Shown: positions 16,199 to 25,598 of the stretch, piece after piece | How positions within the stretch are numbered: the stretch's first letter is position 1 | How the letters are laid out: each line of letters opens with the position of its first letter | From: an uncultured Bacteroidales bacterium | Lineage (GTDB): Bacteria > Bacteroidota > Bacteroidia > Bacteroidales > Bacteroidaceae | Length of the DNA stretch: 64,000 nucleotides | Reading direction: 5' to 3' | Assembly: GCA_902788315.1 (NCBI GenBank) | Contig: CADAJS010000001.1 | Location: 1 to 64,000, forward strand | Position numbers and translations under genes: made by a program | Notes under the pieces: generated by a model | The model's input: only the letters and a program-made list of their open reading frames with translations | Database searches by the model: none | Told to the model about the DNA's origin: nothing

Positions 16199-17074
16199 TC
16201 AGTGAGAGAGCACCTCGACGCCGTTCTCCGTCATCACGAACGTGTGCTCCCACTGTGCACTCATGGAGCCGTCTTCGGTGAGGACTATCCATTCCGTCTC
16301 GTCCTCTTCGTCCCCGCACACCTGCCAATCGCCGGCGTTGATCATCGGTTCGATAGTGAACGTCATGCCAGGCACGAGCAGCATGCCCGTGCCACGCTTG
16401 CCATAATGCTCCACATCGGGTTCCTCATGGAAGCGGAGCCCCACTCCGTGGCCACAGAGGTCGCGCACGACGGTGCACCCGTTCTTGTGAGCATGTGCGG
16501 CAATGGCATTGCCCAAGTCGCCCACGAAGACATAGGGCTGGCTGCATACCTGCTCCCCTATCTTGAGGCACTCCCATGCCACGTCCACCAGCCGCTGGTC
16601 CTCCGGCGCTGCACGTCCGATGACGAACATACGGCTGGCATCGGCATAATAGCCGTCGAGGATGGTGGTGCAGTCCACGTTGATGATGTCGCCCTCCTCC
16701 AGGATGTCCTCCTCGGACGGAATACCATGGCAGACGACATCGTTCAGGCTGGTACAGCAGCTGTTGGGAAATCCTTCGTAGTGGAGCGGGGCGGGAATGC
16801 CGCCATGACTGGTGGTGTATTCATAGACCAGGCGGTCTATCTCGAGCGTGGACATACCCTCGCGAATCCGCTCCTGCACGGTGTCCAGCACAGCCGTGTT
16901 CAGCACACCGGCACGACGAATGCCCTCGATCTGCTCGGCGGTCTTGATGAGCGAGCGTGTAGGCACCAACTTACCCTTCTCCTGCCAGTAGAGGATGCGG
17001 CGATCCAGCTCTGTGGGTTCCATCCCTGCAGGCACAAACCAGCGCTCGCGCGCTTTCTTATTTCTCTTTGCCAT
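16199..17074 (-). CDS. map: methionine aminopeptidase, type I
   Basis: 291 residues. It removes initiator Met from nascent proteins. The five metal ligands of the pita-bread fold are visible: Asp134 (NVDCTT), Asp145 (ADASR), His209 (GHGVG), Glu242 (FTIEP) and Glu276 (QWEHT). A 40-residue basic N-terminal extension (MAKRNKKARERWFVPAGMEP) precedes the core, a form known in several Bacteroidota. ATG 17074 is chosen over the upstream frame because the -7 box lies at 17099-17106, leaving a short leader. Confidence 0.96.
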   Translation of the reverse strand: MAKRNKKARERWFVPAGMEPTELDRRILYWQEKGKLVPTRSLIKTAEQIEGIRRAGVLNTAVLDTVQERIREGMSTLEIDRLVYEYTTSHGGIPAPLHYEGFPNSCCTSLNDVVCHGIPSEEDILEEGDIINVDCTTILDGYYADASRMFVIGRAAPEDQRLVDVAWECLKIGEQVCSQPYVFVGDLGNAIAAHAHKNGCTVVRDLCGHGVGLRFHEEPDVEHYGKRGTGMLLVPGMTFTIEPMINAGDWQVCGDEEDETEWIVLTEDGSMSAQWEHTFVMTENGVEVLSH

Positions 17075-17098
17075 AGTCTCTATGCATGAAATCGGGTG

Positions 17099-17106
17099 CA
17101 AAAGTA
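17099..17106 (-). promoter_or_regulatory. -7 box TACTTTTG for map
   Basis: TAnnTTTG match 25 bp before the ATG. Confidence 0.55.
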
Positions 17107-17182
17107 GCTATTTTAATCCATAATTCATAATTCGTGATTCATATTTTTCGTTCTGAAGGGAAAAGTGGAGCGAAAAACGGCT

Positions 17183-17217
17183 AAACCTTCCGACTGGAGA
17201 GACCATTCGGAAGGTTT
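17183..17217 (-). terminator. terminator after eda
   Basis: An 11-bp stem (AAACCTTCCGA with its complement), 13-base loop. On the minus strand it is followed by AGCCGTTTTTCG, giving a T-rich tail. It ends the kdgK-eda transcript before the map promoter. Confidence 0.65.
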
Positions 17218-17260
17218 CGTGTAAGAGGAATAAGCAGAAGGCGGGCACGACGGCGTGCTG

Positions 17261-17932
17261 TCACGACTCGGCAGCCCGACGAATGATGTCGAGCGACTCG
17301 CGACACTTCTGAGTGATATAGTTCCAGTCGCCGGCAGCAACCACATCTCGGGGGAACATCTTGCTCCCCATGCCCACACAAAAGACACCGGCACGAATCC
17401 AGGCAGTGAGGTTCTCCTCGGTGGGAGCCACCCCGCCCGTGACCATAATCTTGCTCCACGGGCAGGGAGCCATCATGCCCTTGACAAAAGCTGGACCATA
17501 GACATCGCCGGGAAAGACCTTCGTCAGGTCGCATCCCAGCTCCTGGGCCTGGCCGATCTCGCTCACGGTGCCGCAGCCCGGACAATAGGGCACAAGCCGG
17601 CGGTTGCAGACTCGGGCCACCTCGGCATTCAGCAGCGGACCCACCACGAAGCAGGCTCCCATCTGAATATACAGGGCTGCCGTGGGGGCATCCACTACGG
17701 AGCCCACGCCAAGGGCCAGTTCCGGGCACTCGCGAGCCGCGAAACGTACACACTCGGCAAATATCTCATGGGCGAAATCGCCACGGTTCGTAAACTCAAA
17801 GGCCCGGACACCACCTTCATAGCAGGCCTTGATGACATGCATGGCCACCTCGGCATCCTGATGATAGAAAACGGGGACCATACGCGTCTCTGCTATCTTC
17901 TGCATCACCGCAAATTTATCAAACTTTGCCAT
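17261..17932 (-). CDS. eda: KDPG/KHG aldolase
   Basis: 223 residues. Class I aldolase TIM barrel that splits 2-keto-3-deoxy-6-phosphogluconate into pyruvate and glyceraldehyde 3-phosphate. Visible are an N-terminal [13 protein letters not shown] strand, the [12 protein letters not shown] segment with the conserved acidic residue, the Schiff-base lysine in LTKVFPGD, and [13 protein letters not shown]. It lies 61 bp after kdgK in the same direction, so the two likely form the KDG kinase-aldolase pair that ends hexuronate degradation. Confidence 0.93.
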   Translation of the reverse strand: MAKFDKFAVMQKIAETRMVPVFYHQDAEVAMHVIKACYEGGVRAFEFTNRGDFAHEIFAECVRFAARECPELALGVGSVVDAPTAALYIQMGACFVVGPLLNAEVARVCNRRLVPYCPGCGTVSEIGQAQELGCDLTKVFPGDVYGPAFVKGMMAPCPWSKIMVTGGVAPTEENLTAWIRAGVFCVGMGSKMFPRDVVAAGDWNYITQKCRESLDIIRRAAES

Positions 17933-17993
17933 TCGCTGTTACTTTTTTATCATTACTTCCCTATCCCTGACTCTTTGTTCCACAGTCCATGCA

Positions 17994-19016
17994 CTAACGC
18001 TGCACGCGTCCGTTGCCATTACCATTGACGAGCATCATCACTTCGTCCGCCGATACGAGGTTGAGATCGCCGGGTATCGTATGCTTGAGCGCACTGGCGG
18101 CCACGGCAAACTCAAGTGCATCGCCCATCGGCATGCCACTGGCAAGGCCGTGAATCAGACCGCCTGCGAATGCGTCGCCACCGCCCACACGGTCGATGAT
18201 GGGATTGATGTCGTAGGTGCGACTCACGTAGAACTCGTCGCCATTGTATATCATTGCCTTCCAACCGTTGTGCGTCGCGCTGTAGCTCTCACGCAAGGTG
18301 CTGGTCACATATCGGAAACCGAACTCGTCTGCCATTGCCTTGAAGATGCCCTTGTAGCCCTCTGCCTCGGTGTGGCCGGCCTGTACGTCAGCCTCCGGAC
18401 GGAAGCCGAGGCACATCTGGGCATCCTCCTCATTACCAATGCAGACATCGACGTAGGGCATCAGGTCGCGCATGACGGCCTGTGCCTCAGCAGGCGACCA
18501 GAGTTTCTTGCGGTAGTTAAGGTCGCAGCTTACGGTAACGCCGGCACGACGTGCGGCCTGGAGCGCCACACGCAGACACTCGGCAGCCTGCGGGCTGATG
18601 GCGGGAGTGATGCCGCTCCAATGGAACCAGTCGGCATCGCGGAAGATGGAGTCGAAGTCAAAGTCCTCGGGCTGTGCCTCGCTGATGCTGCTGTGGGCAC
18701 GGTCGTAGATAACCTTGCTGGGACGCATGCTGGCTCCCGTCTCGAGATAGTAGATGCCCACGCGCGATCCACCGCGGACGACGAAGTCGGTGTGGACACC
18801 ATACCGCTGCAGTGCATTTACAGCGGCCTGGCCCACCTCGTGGGCGGGCAACTTCGTCACAAAATAGGCCTCATGACCATAATTGGCCAGGCTGACGGCC
18901 ACATTGGCCTCGCCTCCGCCATAGGTTGCATAGAGACTGTCTGTCTGGACAATACGCGAATTGTTGTAAGTAGAGAGGCGAAGCATTATCTCGCCCATCG
19001 TGATGACCTTTGCCAT
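17994..19016 (-). CDS. kdgK: 2-keto-3-deoxygluconate kinase, PfkB family
   Basis: 340 residues. Ribokinase/PfkB fold: N-terminal GEIMLRLS and YGGGEANVAVSLANYG (sugar-binding Gly pair), C-terminal PfkB signature DRVGGGDAFAGGLIHGL with the catalytic Asp. It phosphorylates 2-keto-3-deoxygluconate to KDPG. The substrate is inferred from the neighbouring eda and from overall resemblance to KdgK; another sugar acid is possible. ATG 19016 is chosen; 12 upstream in-frame codons lack homology. First gene of the pair, with its own -7 box. Confidence 0.9.
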   Translation of the reverse strand: MAKVITMGEIMLRLSTYNNSRIVQTDSLYATYGGGEANVAVSLANYGHEAYFVTKLPAHEVGQAAVNALQRYGVHTDFVVRGGSRVGIYYLETGASMRPSKVIYDRAHSSISEAQPEDFDFDSIFRDADWFHWSGITPAISPQAAECLRVALQAARRAGVTVSCDLNYRKKLWSPAEAQAVMRDLMPYVDVCIGNEEDAQMCLGFRPEADVQAGHTEAEGYKGIFKAMADEFGFRYVTSTLRESYSATHNGWKAMIYNGDEFYVSRTYDINPIIDRVGGGDAFAGGLIHGLASGMPMGDALEFAVAASALKHTIPGDLNLVSADEVMMLVNGNGNGRVQR

Positions 19017-19049
19017 ATAGAACGATGTCATTAAAATGTTTTCATAGTG

Positions 19050-19057
19050 CAAAGATA
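19050..19057 (-). promoter_or_regulatory. -7 box TATCTTTG for kdgK-eda
   Basis: TAnnTTTG match 33 bp before the kdgK ATG. Confidence 0.6.
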
Positions 19058-19175
19058 CGACTATTATCGCTAAGAAAGTATCACAAAGCAGGATAAATTT
19101 AATAAAAACGCAAAATTATAGTGATTTCTTGCCCAAATGCTTCACTGAATGACGAATTATGTGTAACTTCGCAGT

Positions 19176-20471
19176 ATGGAAAAGCCTATATCCCTGCCGC
19201 AAGGGCTCCTGGCACTGAGCCCTCTCATGGTATTCCTGGTGCTGTATCTGGTGCTCAGCCTGTGGGCTGGCGACTTCTATGCCGTGCCCATCACCGTGGC
19301 CTTCACCATGGCATGCATCTACGCGCTGAGCATTCTGCGAGGCAGAAGCGTGAGCGAGCGCATCGCCGTCCTCACACGGGGTGCGGCCAACGAGAGTATC
19401 ATGCTGATGATATGGATATTCATCCTGGCTGGAGCCTTTGCCTCGACGGCCAAGGAGATGGGGGCCGTGGAAGCCACTGTGAACCTGACGCTCTCCTTTC
19501 TCCCCGCGCAGCTGGTGCTGGCGGGATTGTTTGTCGCGGCCTGCTTTGTCTCGCTGAGCATCGGAACGAGCGTGGGAACGATTGCAGCCTTGACGCCCAT
19601 CGCCACCGAGATGGCCAGCCAGACGGGGATGAACCTGCCCATGCTGGTGGCTATCGTCGTGGGAGGAGCCTACTTTGGCGACAACCTGAGCATCATCTCG
19701 GACACCACCATCATGGCCACACGGACACAGGGCTGTCAAATGCGCGACAAGTTCCGCATGAACATCCGTATCGCCCTGCCTGCCGCAGTAATCGCCCTAC
19801 TTATATATATTATTATAGGCCTGCACATGACGGCCACGCCACAAGTGGGAGGCATCGACCCGCTGCTGGTACTCCCCTACCTCTTCGTGCTCGTGGCTGC
19901 GGTCATGGGCATGAACGTGATACTCGTGCTGGTGGTGGGCACACTGCTCTCCTTCGGCATCGGGCTGACACGCGGCACCCTGACGCTCTACAGCTGGATG
20001 GGAGCCATGAATACGGGCATCATGGGCATGAGCGAACTCATCATCGTCACCCTGATGGCAGGAGGACTGATGGAGATTATCCGCGTGAAGGGCGGCATCA
20101 CGTTCATCCTCGAACGCCTCACCCAGCGAATTCACGGCATGCGGGGAGCCGAATGTTGCATTGCTGCACTGGTCACGCTGACCGACTTCTGCACGGCAAA
20201 CAACACGATAGCCATTCTCACCGTAGGACCACTGGCCCGCAACATATCGAAGCACTACGGGGTGGACCCGCGGCGGAGTGCGAGTTTGCTGGATACCTTC
20301 AGCTGCTTTGCCCAAGGCATTATTCCCTACGGAGCGCAGATGCTCATCGCAAGCGGCCTGGCTCATGTCAGTCCGCTACAGATTATTCCCTTCCTGTATT
20401 ATCCATTCATCCTTGGCGGTGTATCGCTGATGTACATTTTCCTGCATCCCGCCACCAAGCCTGCAGAATAA
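19176..20471 (+). CDS. NhaC-family Na+/H+ antiporter
   Basis: 431 residues, about 11 membrane helices. Conserved family features are SIGTSVGTIAALTPIA, the GGAYFGDNLSIISDTTIMA segment with acidic residues in the membrane, and LTDFCTANNTIAI in the second half, giving the two-fold repeated layout of NhaC/ArsB-type carriers. It probably exchanges Na+ for H+ at the inner membrane; the Rnf complex downstream in the window would supply an ion gradient (inference). Related family members carry organic acids, so the ion is not certain. It stands alone and converges on the acyl-CoA dehydrogenase operon. Confidence 0.87.
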   Translation: MEKPISLPQGLLALSPLMVFLVLYLVLSLWAGDFYAVPITVAFTMACIYALSILRGRSVSERIAVLTRGAANESIMLMIWIFILAGAFASTAKEMGAVEATVNLTLSFLPAQLVLAGLFVAACFVSLSIGTSVGTIAALTPIATEMASQTGMNLPMLVAIVVGGAYFGDNLSIISDTTIMATRTQGCQMRDKFRMNIRIALPAAVIALLIYIIIGLHMTATPQVGGIDPLLVLPYLFVLVAAVMGMNVILVLVVGTLLSFGIGLTRGTLTLYSWMGAMNTGIMGMSELIIVTLMAGGLMEIIRVKGGITFILERLTQRIHGMRGAECCIAALVTLTDFCTANNTIAILTVGPLARNISKHYGVDPRRSASLLDTFSCFAQGIIPYGAQMLIASGLAHVSPLQIIPFLYYPFILGGVSLMYIFLHPATKPAE

Positions 20472-20475
20472 CAAA

Positions 20476-20505
20476 GCGTCCCACCCCCCTCAGGGAATGG
20501 GACGC
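20476..20505. terminator. probable terminator between nhaC-like gene and acyl-CoA dehydrogenase
   Basis: An 8-bp stem GCGTCCCA/TGGGACGC with a 14-base loop in the convergent gap. The minus-strand side is followed by TTTGTTATT; the plus-strand side lacks a T tract. Confidence 0.45.
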
Positions 20506-20541
20506 AGATATGCTGTCGGGCATGCTGTCGAACAACGAGGA

Positions 20542-22251
20542 CTATGCCTGACGATAGGCGTCCAGCAAATCCACGCGCTGACGACCGATCCATGTGGCAT
20601 GCTTCTCCACGTCGGCCTCGGCCATGTTCACATAGACCTGGAGGCTCTTTTCGAAGAGTTCGGGTGCCTTCGAAGCGTTGCTCAGCAACAGGTGGCACAT
20701 AATCACCTCGGCCGTCATCTCGTACAGATGGCGTGCACAGAGGTCGAGCAGTTCCTGGTTCTCCGTCTCGCGCACGGCAGCCACACAGGCATTCAGCCGG
20801 ACAGCCATTTCCTTCACGCGAGAGAGCAGCCCCTCATACTGCGAAGCCACCTGTGCCTGCTCCATCTCGGCAATGACGCCGGCGTAGAAGCCATTGGTGA
20901 TGTAGCGTATGGCAGCCACGGTCTGCAGCTGAGTCGTACCCTCGTAGATGCTGGTGATGCGTGCGTCGCGGTAGATGCGCTGACAGGCATACTCGAGCAT
21001 GAAGCCCGATCCACCATGCACCTGGATACAGTCATAGCCGTTCTGATTGGCATACTCGGAGTTCATTCCCTTGGCCAGCGGCGTGAAGGCATCGGCCAGA
21101 CGGCTGTACTGCTTCAGTTCCTGACGCTCCTCGGGAGTGAGCTTGCGCTCGCGGGAGATGTCTTCCAGGGCTTTGTATATATCGACGTAGCGAGCCGTCT
21201 GATAGAGCAGGGCGCGTCCGGCATCGAGGCGTGCCTTGATATTCGACAGCATCTCGGCCACTGCAGGGAACTCGATAATGGCCTTGCCAAACTGCTTGCG
21301 GTCGCGGGCATAGGCAAGTGCCTCGTTCCACGCAGCCTGGGAGAGACCGACGCTCTGTGCAGCGATACCGAGGCGGGCACCGTTCATCAGCGACATCACA
21401 TACTTGATAAGGCCCAGTTTGCGATCGCCGCAAAGCTCGCACTTAGCATTCTTATAGACCAGTTCGCAGGTGGGCGAACCGTGGATGCCCAGCTTGTTCT
21501 CGATACGACGCACGTCCACGCCGCCGTCGCGCTTGTCATAGATGAACATGGAGAGGCCGCGACCATCGCGTGTGCCAGCCTCTGAACGTGCCAGCACGAG
21601 GTGGATGTCCGAGTCGCCGTTCGTGATAAAGCGCTTCGAGCCATTCAGCCGCCAGCACTGGTTCTCCTCGTCGTACGTGGCCTTGAGCATGACGCTCTGC
21701 AGGTCGCTGCCGGCATCCGGCTCGGTGAGGTCCATAGACATGGTCTCGCCGGCGCATACTCGGGGTATATACTTCTGCCGCTGCTCCTCAGAGCCAAAGC
21801 AGTAGAGAGTCTCGATACAATCCTGGAGCGACCAGATGTTCTCGAATCCAGCGTCGCCGGTCGATACGATTTCGTTGGCTGCGGTATAGACCGTAACGGG
21901 AAGGTTGAGGCCCTGATAGCGACGAGGCATCGTCATGCCGTTGAGCCCGGCCTGCTTCATGGCTTCCAGGTTTTCATACGTCTTCGAAGCGTAGCGCACG
22001 CGACCGTTCTCGTGGTGGGGGCCTTCTGCATCGACCTCCTCGGCATTGGGTGCCACGATATTGGCAGTGATGTCGCCCACGACATCCAGCACGCGGCCGT
22101 AGCTGTCCAGTGCGTCAGCCACGTCCTGCGGTGCCTCGGGATATTCGTCGCGGTCGGCAAAGTTACGTTCCTTCAGTTCCACGATGCGAGGCATCAGGGT
22201 GCTGTTTTCCAGTTCAAACTGGATTTCCTTATTATCAGAATAGAAATTCAT
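20542..22251 (-). CDS. acyl-CoA dehydrogenase with C-terminal extension
   Basis: 569 residues, longer than classic 380-residue enzymes because of an extra C-terminal helical domain (after about 455), a form common in Bacteroidota. FAD/substrate motifs are visible: MDLTEPDAGSDLQ, GSKRFITNGD, and the IYEGTTQLQT segment with the catalytic Glu. It oxidises acyl-CoA to enoyl-CoA and passes electrons to ETF. Third gene of etfB-etfA-acd; etfA ends 16 bp upstream. The substrate is unknown; with ETF adjacent, butyryl-CoA-type oxidation or electron bifurcation can be considered (inference). Confidence 0.93.
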   Translation of the reverse strand: MNFYSDNKEIQFELENSTLMPRIVELKERNFADRDEYPEAPQDVADALDSYGRVLDVVGDITANIVAPNAEEVDAEGPHHENGRVRYASKTYENLEAMKQAGLNGMTMPRRYQGLNLPVTVYTAANEIVSTGDAGFENIWSLQDCIETLYCFGSEEQRQKYIPRVCAGETMSMDLTEPDAGSDLQSVMLKATYDEENQCWRLNGSKRFITNGDSDIHLVLARSEAGTRDGRGLSMFIYDKRDGGVDVRRIENKLGIHGSPTCELVYKNAKCELCGDRKLGLIKYVMSLMNGARLGIAAQSVGLSQAAWNEALAYARDRKQFGKAIIEFPAVAEMLSNIKARLDAGRALLYQTARYVDIYKALEDISRERKLTPEERQELKQYSRLADAFTPLAKGMNSEYANQNGYDCIQVHGGSGFMLEYACQRIYRDARITSIYEGTTQLQTVAAIRYITNGFYAGVIAEMEQAQVASQYEGLLSRVKEMAVRLNACVAAVRETENQELLDLCARHLYEMTAEVIMCHLLLSNASKAPELFEKSLQVYVNMAEADVEKHATWIGRQRVDLLDAYRQA

Positions 22252-22267
22252 ATCGTGACCTCCTCCG

Positions 22268-23290
22268 TTATTTACTGTTCTGCTTGTAATACTTAATCAT
22301 CTTAGGGATAACTTCCTCCACCGTGCCGTGGATGACATAGTCGGCAATCTGGTTGATGGGGGCGTTCTCGTCGCTGTTGACCGAGATAATAATGCCCGAC
22401 TCCTTCATGCCTGCCACGTGCTGGATGGCACCGCTGATGCCACAGGCGATATACACCTTGGGCCGCACGGTGACACCCGTCTGTCCGATCTGCAGGTCGT
22501 GGTCGGCAAAGCCGGCATCCACAGCCGCACGGCTGGCACCCACCTCAGCATGAATGACACGCGCCAATTCGTACAGTTGGTCGAATCCCTCGCGGGAGCC
22601 CACGCCGTAGCCACCGGCCACGATAATGGGAGCGCCCTTCAGGTTGTTCTTGGCAGCCTGTACATGACGTTCGATCACACGCGTCACGTATTCCGTCTCG
22701 GGCACATACTTGGCCACATCCTCCACGATGACCTCGCCAGGATAATTGGCATCGAGCACCTCGGCCTTCATCACGCCGGAACGCACCGTTGCCATCTGCG
22801 GACGGTTCTCGGGGTTTACGATGGTGGCCACGATGTTGCCTCCGAAGGCGGGACGAATCTGATAGAGCAGGTTCTCATAGCTCTTGCCCGTCTTCTTGTC
22901 CTCATGGGGACCAATCTCCAGACTGGTGCAGTCGGCGGTAAGACCGCTGTGCAGCGCACTGCTAACACGCGGACCCAGGTCACGCCCCACGACGTCGGCA
23001 CCCATCAGACATATCTGGGGCTGCTCCTTCTTGAACAGGTTTACCAGCACTGCCGTATGGGGCTTACTGGTGTATGGGCTCAGGCCCGGAGCATCGAAGA
23101 TATGCAGTTTATCTACTCCATAGGGAAGAATCTGGCTCTCGACCTTGCCTACGATGCCGCCGCCTGCGGCTACAGCCTCTAACTGCACGCCAAGCGTATT
23201 GGCCAGTTTGCGGCCTTTGGTCAGAAGTTCTTGGCTTACCTCGGCAACCTTGGTGCCTTCAAGCTCGCAATATACAAATACGTTGTTCAT
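22268..23290 (-). CDS. etfA: electron transfer flavoprotein alpha subunit
   Basis: 340 residues. The C-terminal FAD domain shows GGYGVGSREGFDQLYELA, VGASRAAVDAGF, GQTGVTVRPKVYIACGISGAIQH and SVNSDENAPINQIADY, the ETF-alpha signature. It forms a heterodimer with EtfB and carries electrons from acyl-CoA dehydrogenase. It starts 13 bp after etfB and ends 16 bp before the dehydrogenase, in one operon. Confidence 0.97.
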   Translation of the reverse strand: MNNVFVYCELEGTKVAEVSQELLTKGRKLANTLGVQLEAVAAGGGIVGKVESQILPYGVDKLHIFDAPGLSPYTSKPHTAVLVNLFKKEQPQICLMGADVVGRDLGPRVSSALHSGLTADCTSLEIGPHEDKKTGKSYENLLYQIRPAFGGNIVATIVNPENRPQMATVRSGVMKAEVLDANYPGEVIVEDVAKYVPETEYVTRVIERHVQAAKNNLKGAPIIVAGGYGVGSREGFDQLYELARVIHAEVGASRAAVDAGFADHDLQIGQTGVTVRPKVYIACGISGAIQHVAGMKESGIIISVNSDENAPINQIADYVIHGTVEEVIPKMIKYYKQNSK

Positions 23291-23303
23291 GTCGGTTATC
23301 CTT

Positions 23304-24191
23304 TTATCCTATGGTGTGACTTGCAAGCAACTCCTGGATGAGGGCATTGACGTCCTCGTCCGAGCCAGTCATGACCTTACTCTCTTTCGCCTTGAAGACG
23401 ATGTTCTCCACCGCCTTGACCTTGGTAGGACTGCCCGAAAGGCCACACTGCTCGAGGTCGGCATTAACGTCGGCACACGTGAGCTGCTGTATCTTGAGAT
23501 ACGGTTTCTTCTCGTACTGCTCGGCGTATGGAAGGTCGGCATAGGTGGTGTCCTTGGGGAGTTCGAGCGGTGCAAGTGCACGCTTGTACTGGAGCAGACG
23601 CTTGATGTTGCGGGGGCGGCATGCGGCAGCACTGCCGTTCACCGTGAGCACACAGGGCAGCGGGCTCTCCACCGTCTCGACGCCACCGTCAATGTGACGC
23701 TTCACGCGAATATAGTCCTTCGTACACTCGAGCACTTCCTCGGTATAGGTAATCTGGTTCAGGCCAAGTTTCTCGGCCACCTGGGGGCCTACCTGGGCTG
23801 TATCGCCGTCAATGGCCTGGCGACCTCCGATGATGAGATCCACGTCGGGGCAAAAGTGCTTGATGGCCGTGGCCAGCGCATAGCTGGTGGCCAGTGTGTC
23901 GGCCCCGGCAAAGGCACGGTCGGTGAGGAGATAGCCTCCGTCGGCACCACGATAGACAGCCTCACGGATGACCTCGGCAGCACGGCCGGGGCCCATCGTA
24001 AGCACGACTACCGTAGAGCCAGGATTCTGCTCTTTGAGGCGGAGCGCCTGCTCCAGGGCATTAAGGTCTTCGGGATTGAAAATGGCTGGCAATGCACTGC
24101 GATTTACCGTGCCCTCGGGGGTCATGGCATCGGGGCCTACATTGCGCGTGTCAGGAACTTGCTTGGCAAGTACAACAATTTTTAAGTTCAT
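23304..24191 (-). CDS. etfB: electron transfer flavoprotein beta subunit
   Basis: 295 residues, longer than the ~255 of respiratory EtfB and nearer to the FixA/CarD type. N-terminus MNLKIVVLAKQVPDTRNVGPDAM; nucleotide-binding segments VVVLTMGPG and GRQAIDGDTAQVGPQVAE, the latter the ETF-beta signature. The ATG at 24191 is chosen; 49 upstream in-frame codons cover the promoter. First gene of the etfB-etfA-acd operon. The longer form is often seen in bifurcating ETFs, which would also bind FAD here, but this cannot be settled by eye. Confidence 0.95.
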   Translation of the reverse strand: MNLKIVVLAKQVPDTRNVGPDAMTPEGTVNRSALPAIFNPEDLNALEQALRLKEQNPGSTVVVLTMGPGRAAEVIREAVYRGADGGYLLTDRAFAGADTLATSYALATAIKHFCPDVDLIIGGRQAIDGDTAQVGPQVAEKLGLNQITYTEEVLECTKDYIRVKRHIDGGVETVESPLPCVLTVNGSAAACRPRNIKRLLQYKRALAPLELPKDTTYADLPYAEQYEKKPYLKIQQLTCADVNADLEQCGLSGSPTKVKAVENIVFKAKESKVMTGSDEDVNALIQELLASHTIG

Positions 24192-24241
24192 AATCTCTAT
24201 AATGAAAACTGTTTTATACGAACATTTGCTAAAAAGCCGTG

Positions 24242-24273
24242 CAAAATTACACATTTCCGATGAATTGGGCAAA
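24242..24273 (-). promoter_or_regulatory. promoter of etfB operon (-7 TAATTTTG, -33 TTTG)
   Basis: Minus-strand TAATTTTG (24242-24249) and TTTG (24270-24273) with 20 bp between, the consensus layout. Confidence 0.75.
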
Positions 24274-24303
24274 CAAAACCATGGATTGTTCCCTTTTTTT
24301 GTG

Positions 24304-24311
24304 TAAGTTTG
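24304..24311 (+). promoter_or_regulatory. -7 box TAAGTTTG for exodeoxyribonuclease III
   Basis: TAnnTTTG match 42 bp before the ATG at 24354, divergent from the etfB promoter. Confidence 0.55.
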
Positions 24312-24353
24312 CACTCCGAACCGCAAATTGTAAATCATTAAACATTATCTGTC

Positions 24354-25109
24354 ATGAGATTCGTCAGTTGGAACGTAAACGGCCTGAGAGCCGTGGTGGG
24401 AAAGAATTTCAACGAAGTATTCACAGCGCTGGATGCCGACTTCTTCTGCCTTCAGGAGACCAAGATGCAGGAGGGACAGCTCGACCTCGCTTATCCCGGT
24501 TACACCGCCTACTGGAACTATGCCGAGAAGAAGGGCTACTCGGGCACAGCCATCTACACACGCCACACGCCGCTCCGTGTGACGCAGGGTATCGGCATCG
24601 AAGAGCATGACCACGAGGGACGAGTGCTGACGCTGGAGATGGACAGCCTGTATCTGGTTTGCGTCTATACGCCGAACAGCCAGGACGGCCTGCGCCGCCT
24701 GGAATATCGCATGCAGTGGGAGCATGACTTCCAGGCCTATCTGCACGATCTGGACAAGCGAAAGCCAGTGGTCGTCTGCGGCGACATGAACGTGGCGCAC
24801 CAGGAGATCGACATCAAGAATCCGCAGAGCAACCGCCGCAACGCCGGGTTCACCGACGAGGAGCGAGAGCAGATGACTCGCTTGCTCGGAAGTGGTTTCA
24901 CAGATACTTTCCGCTTCATGCATCCCGATGCACGCGATGCATACAGCTGGTGGAGCTATCGCTTCCATGCGCGTGAGAAGAACGTGGGCTGGCGCATCGA
25001 CTATTTCCTCGTCTCCGACCGCCTGCGCCCCTGCATCGCCAAGGCCGAGATACTCGCCGACGTGATGGGCAGCGACCACTGCCCCGTCATGCTGGAACTA
25101 GCTGAATAA
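24354..25109 (+). CDS. xth: exodeoxyribonuclease III (AP endonuclease, ExoA/Xth type)
   Basis: 251 residues, usual length. Endonuclease/exonuclease/phosphatase fold: MRFVSWNVNGLRA, CLQETKM (metal Glu), YSGTAIYTR, VYTPNSQDG, CGDMNVAHQEID (Asp/Asn), WWSYRF and the C-terminal GSDHCPVMLEL with the catalytic Asp-His. It cuts 5' of abasic sites and trims 3' ends, the step after Nth. It has its own promoter and converges on the C10 protease gene across a repeat-bearing spacer. Confidence 0.95.
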   Translation: MRFVSWNVNGLRAVVGKNFNEVFTALDADFFCLQETKMQEGQLDLAYPGYTAYWNYAEKKGYSGTAIYTRHTPLRVTQGIGIEEHDHEGRVLTLEMDSLYLVCVYTPNSQDGLRRLEYRMQWEHDFQAYLHDLDKRKPVVVCGDMNVAHQEIDIKNPQSNRRNAGFTDEEREQMTRLLGSGFTDTFRFMHPDARDAYSWWSYRFHAREKNVGWRIDYFLVSDRLRPCIAKAEILADVMGSDHCPVMLELAE

Positions 25110-25195
25110 CCTATCCGGCAGACAGAGCGCATCGCGCCATTATTCTTTACACTATTCCCTGCACAGCCGGATGCCGCACGCAGCGGGAGCCCGAG

Positions 25196-25272
25196 GAGCG
25201 TGCTCCGCAAGCCGATGGAACGTGCTCCGCAAGCCGATGGAGCGTGCTCCGCAAGACGATGGAGCTGGCTCC
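25196..25272. repeat. 22-bp tandem repeat, locus C (3 units plus a partial)
   Basis: Units 25196-25217, 25218-25239 and 25240-25261, then a partial to about 25272. Core GATGGAGCGTGCTCC; dyad GGAGC-GT-GCTCC. Same phase and length as the other four loci. Confidence 0.85.
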
Positions 25273-25530
25273 CCTGAATCCAAGGGCGCGACAGCATCCG
25301 CTATTTCGGAATATAGAGCGTCACGATAGATGACGGACATTTTTTGGAATCGTTATGCTCCAGCGACTTACAAAATGTGAGGTCGTCTCACGCATTTCCT
25401 TTCGTCGGAAGAGGGGTGAAACGAAGGGGCATTTTGTAGGACCTCCGACACGAGAAGACGGAGGCAACACTCCGAAAATACGACATAGCAGGGCCGACAG
25501 TACGAGTAACCACATGTCGGAGAAAAGAAA

Positions 25531-25564
25531 GCCCGGAACCAACGCACGAAGCGAGGTTCCGGGC
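25531..25564 (-). terminator. terminator after the C10 protease gene
   Basis: A 10-bp stem GCCCGGAACC/GGTTCCGGGC, 14-base loop. On the minus strand it is followed by TTTCTTTTC, a good terminator for the protease transcript. Confidence 0.8.
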
Positions 25565-25598
25565 ATGGAATAATCAGCAGGGAGCGCGATACAGACGA

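Larger units (their letters stand above)
25110..25598. other. convergent spacer with 22-bp repeats and a terminator
   Basis: 489 bp between two gene 3' ends. It holds a three-unit 22-bp array (25196-25261) and the terminator at 25531-25564. Short frames on both strands (72 and 81 codons) have no start signals and odd composition; I do not call them. Confidence 0.7.

Noticed and set aside
25321-25573. 72- and 81-codon frames on both strands downstream of exodeoxyribonuclease III
   Set aside because: They run into the protease terminator hairpin, have no promoter and no recognisable family.
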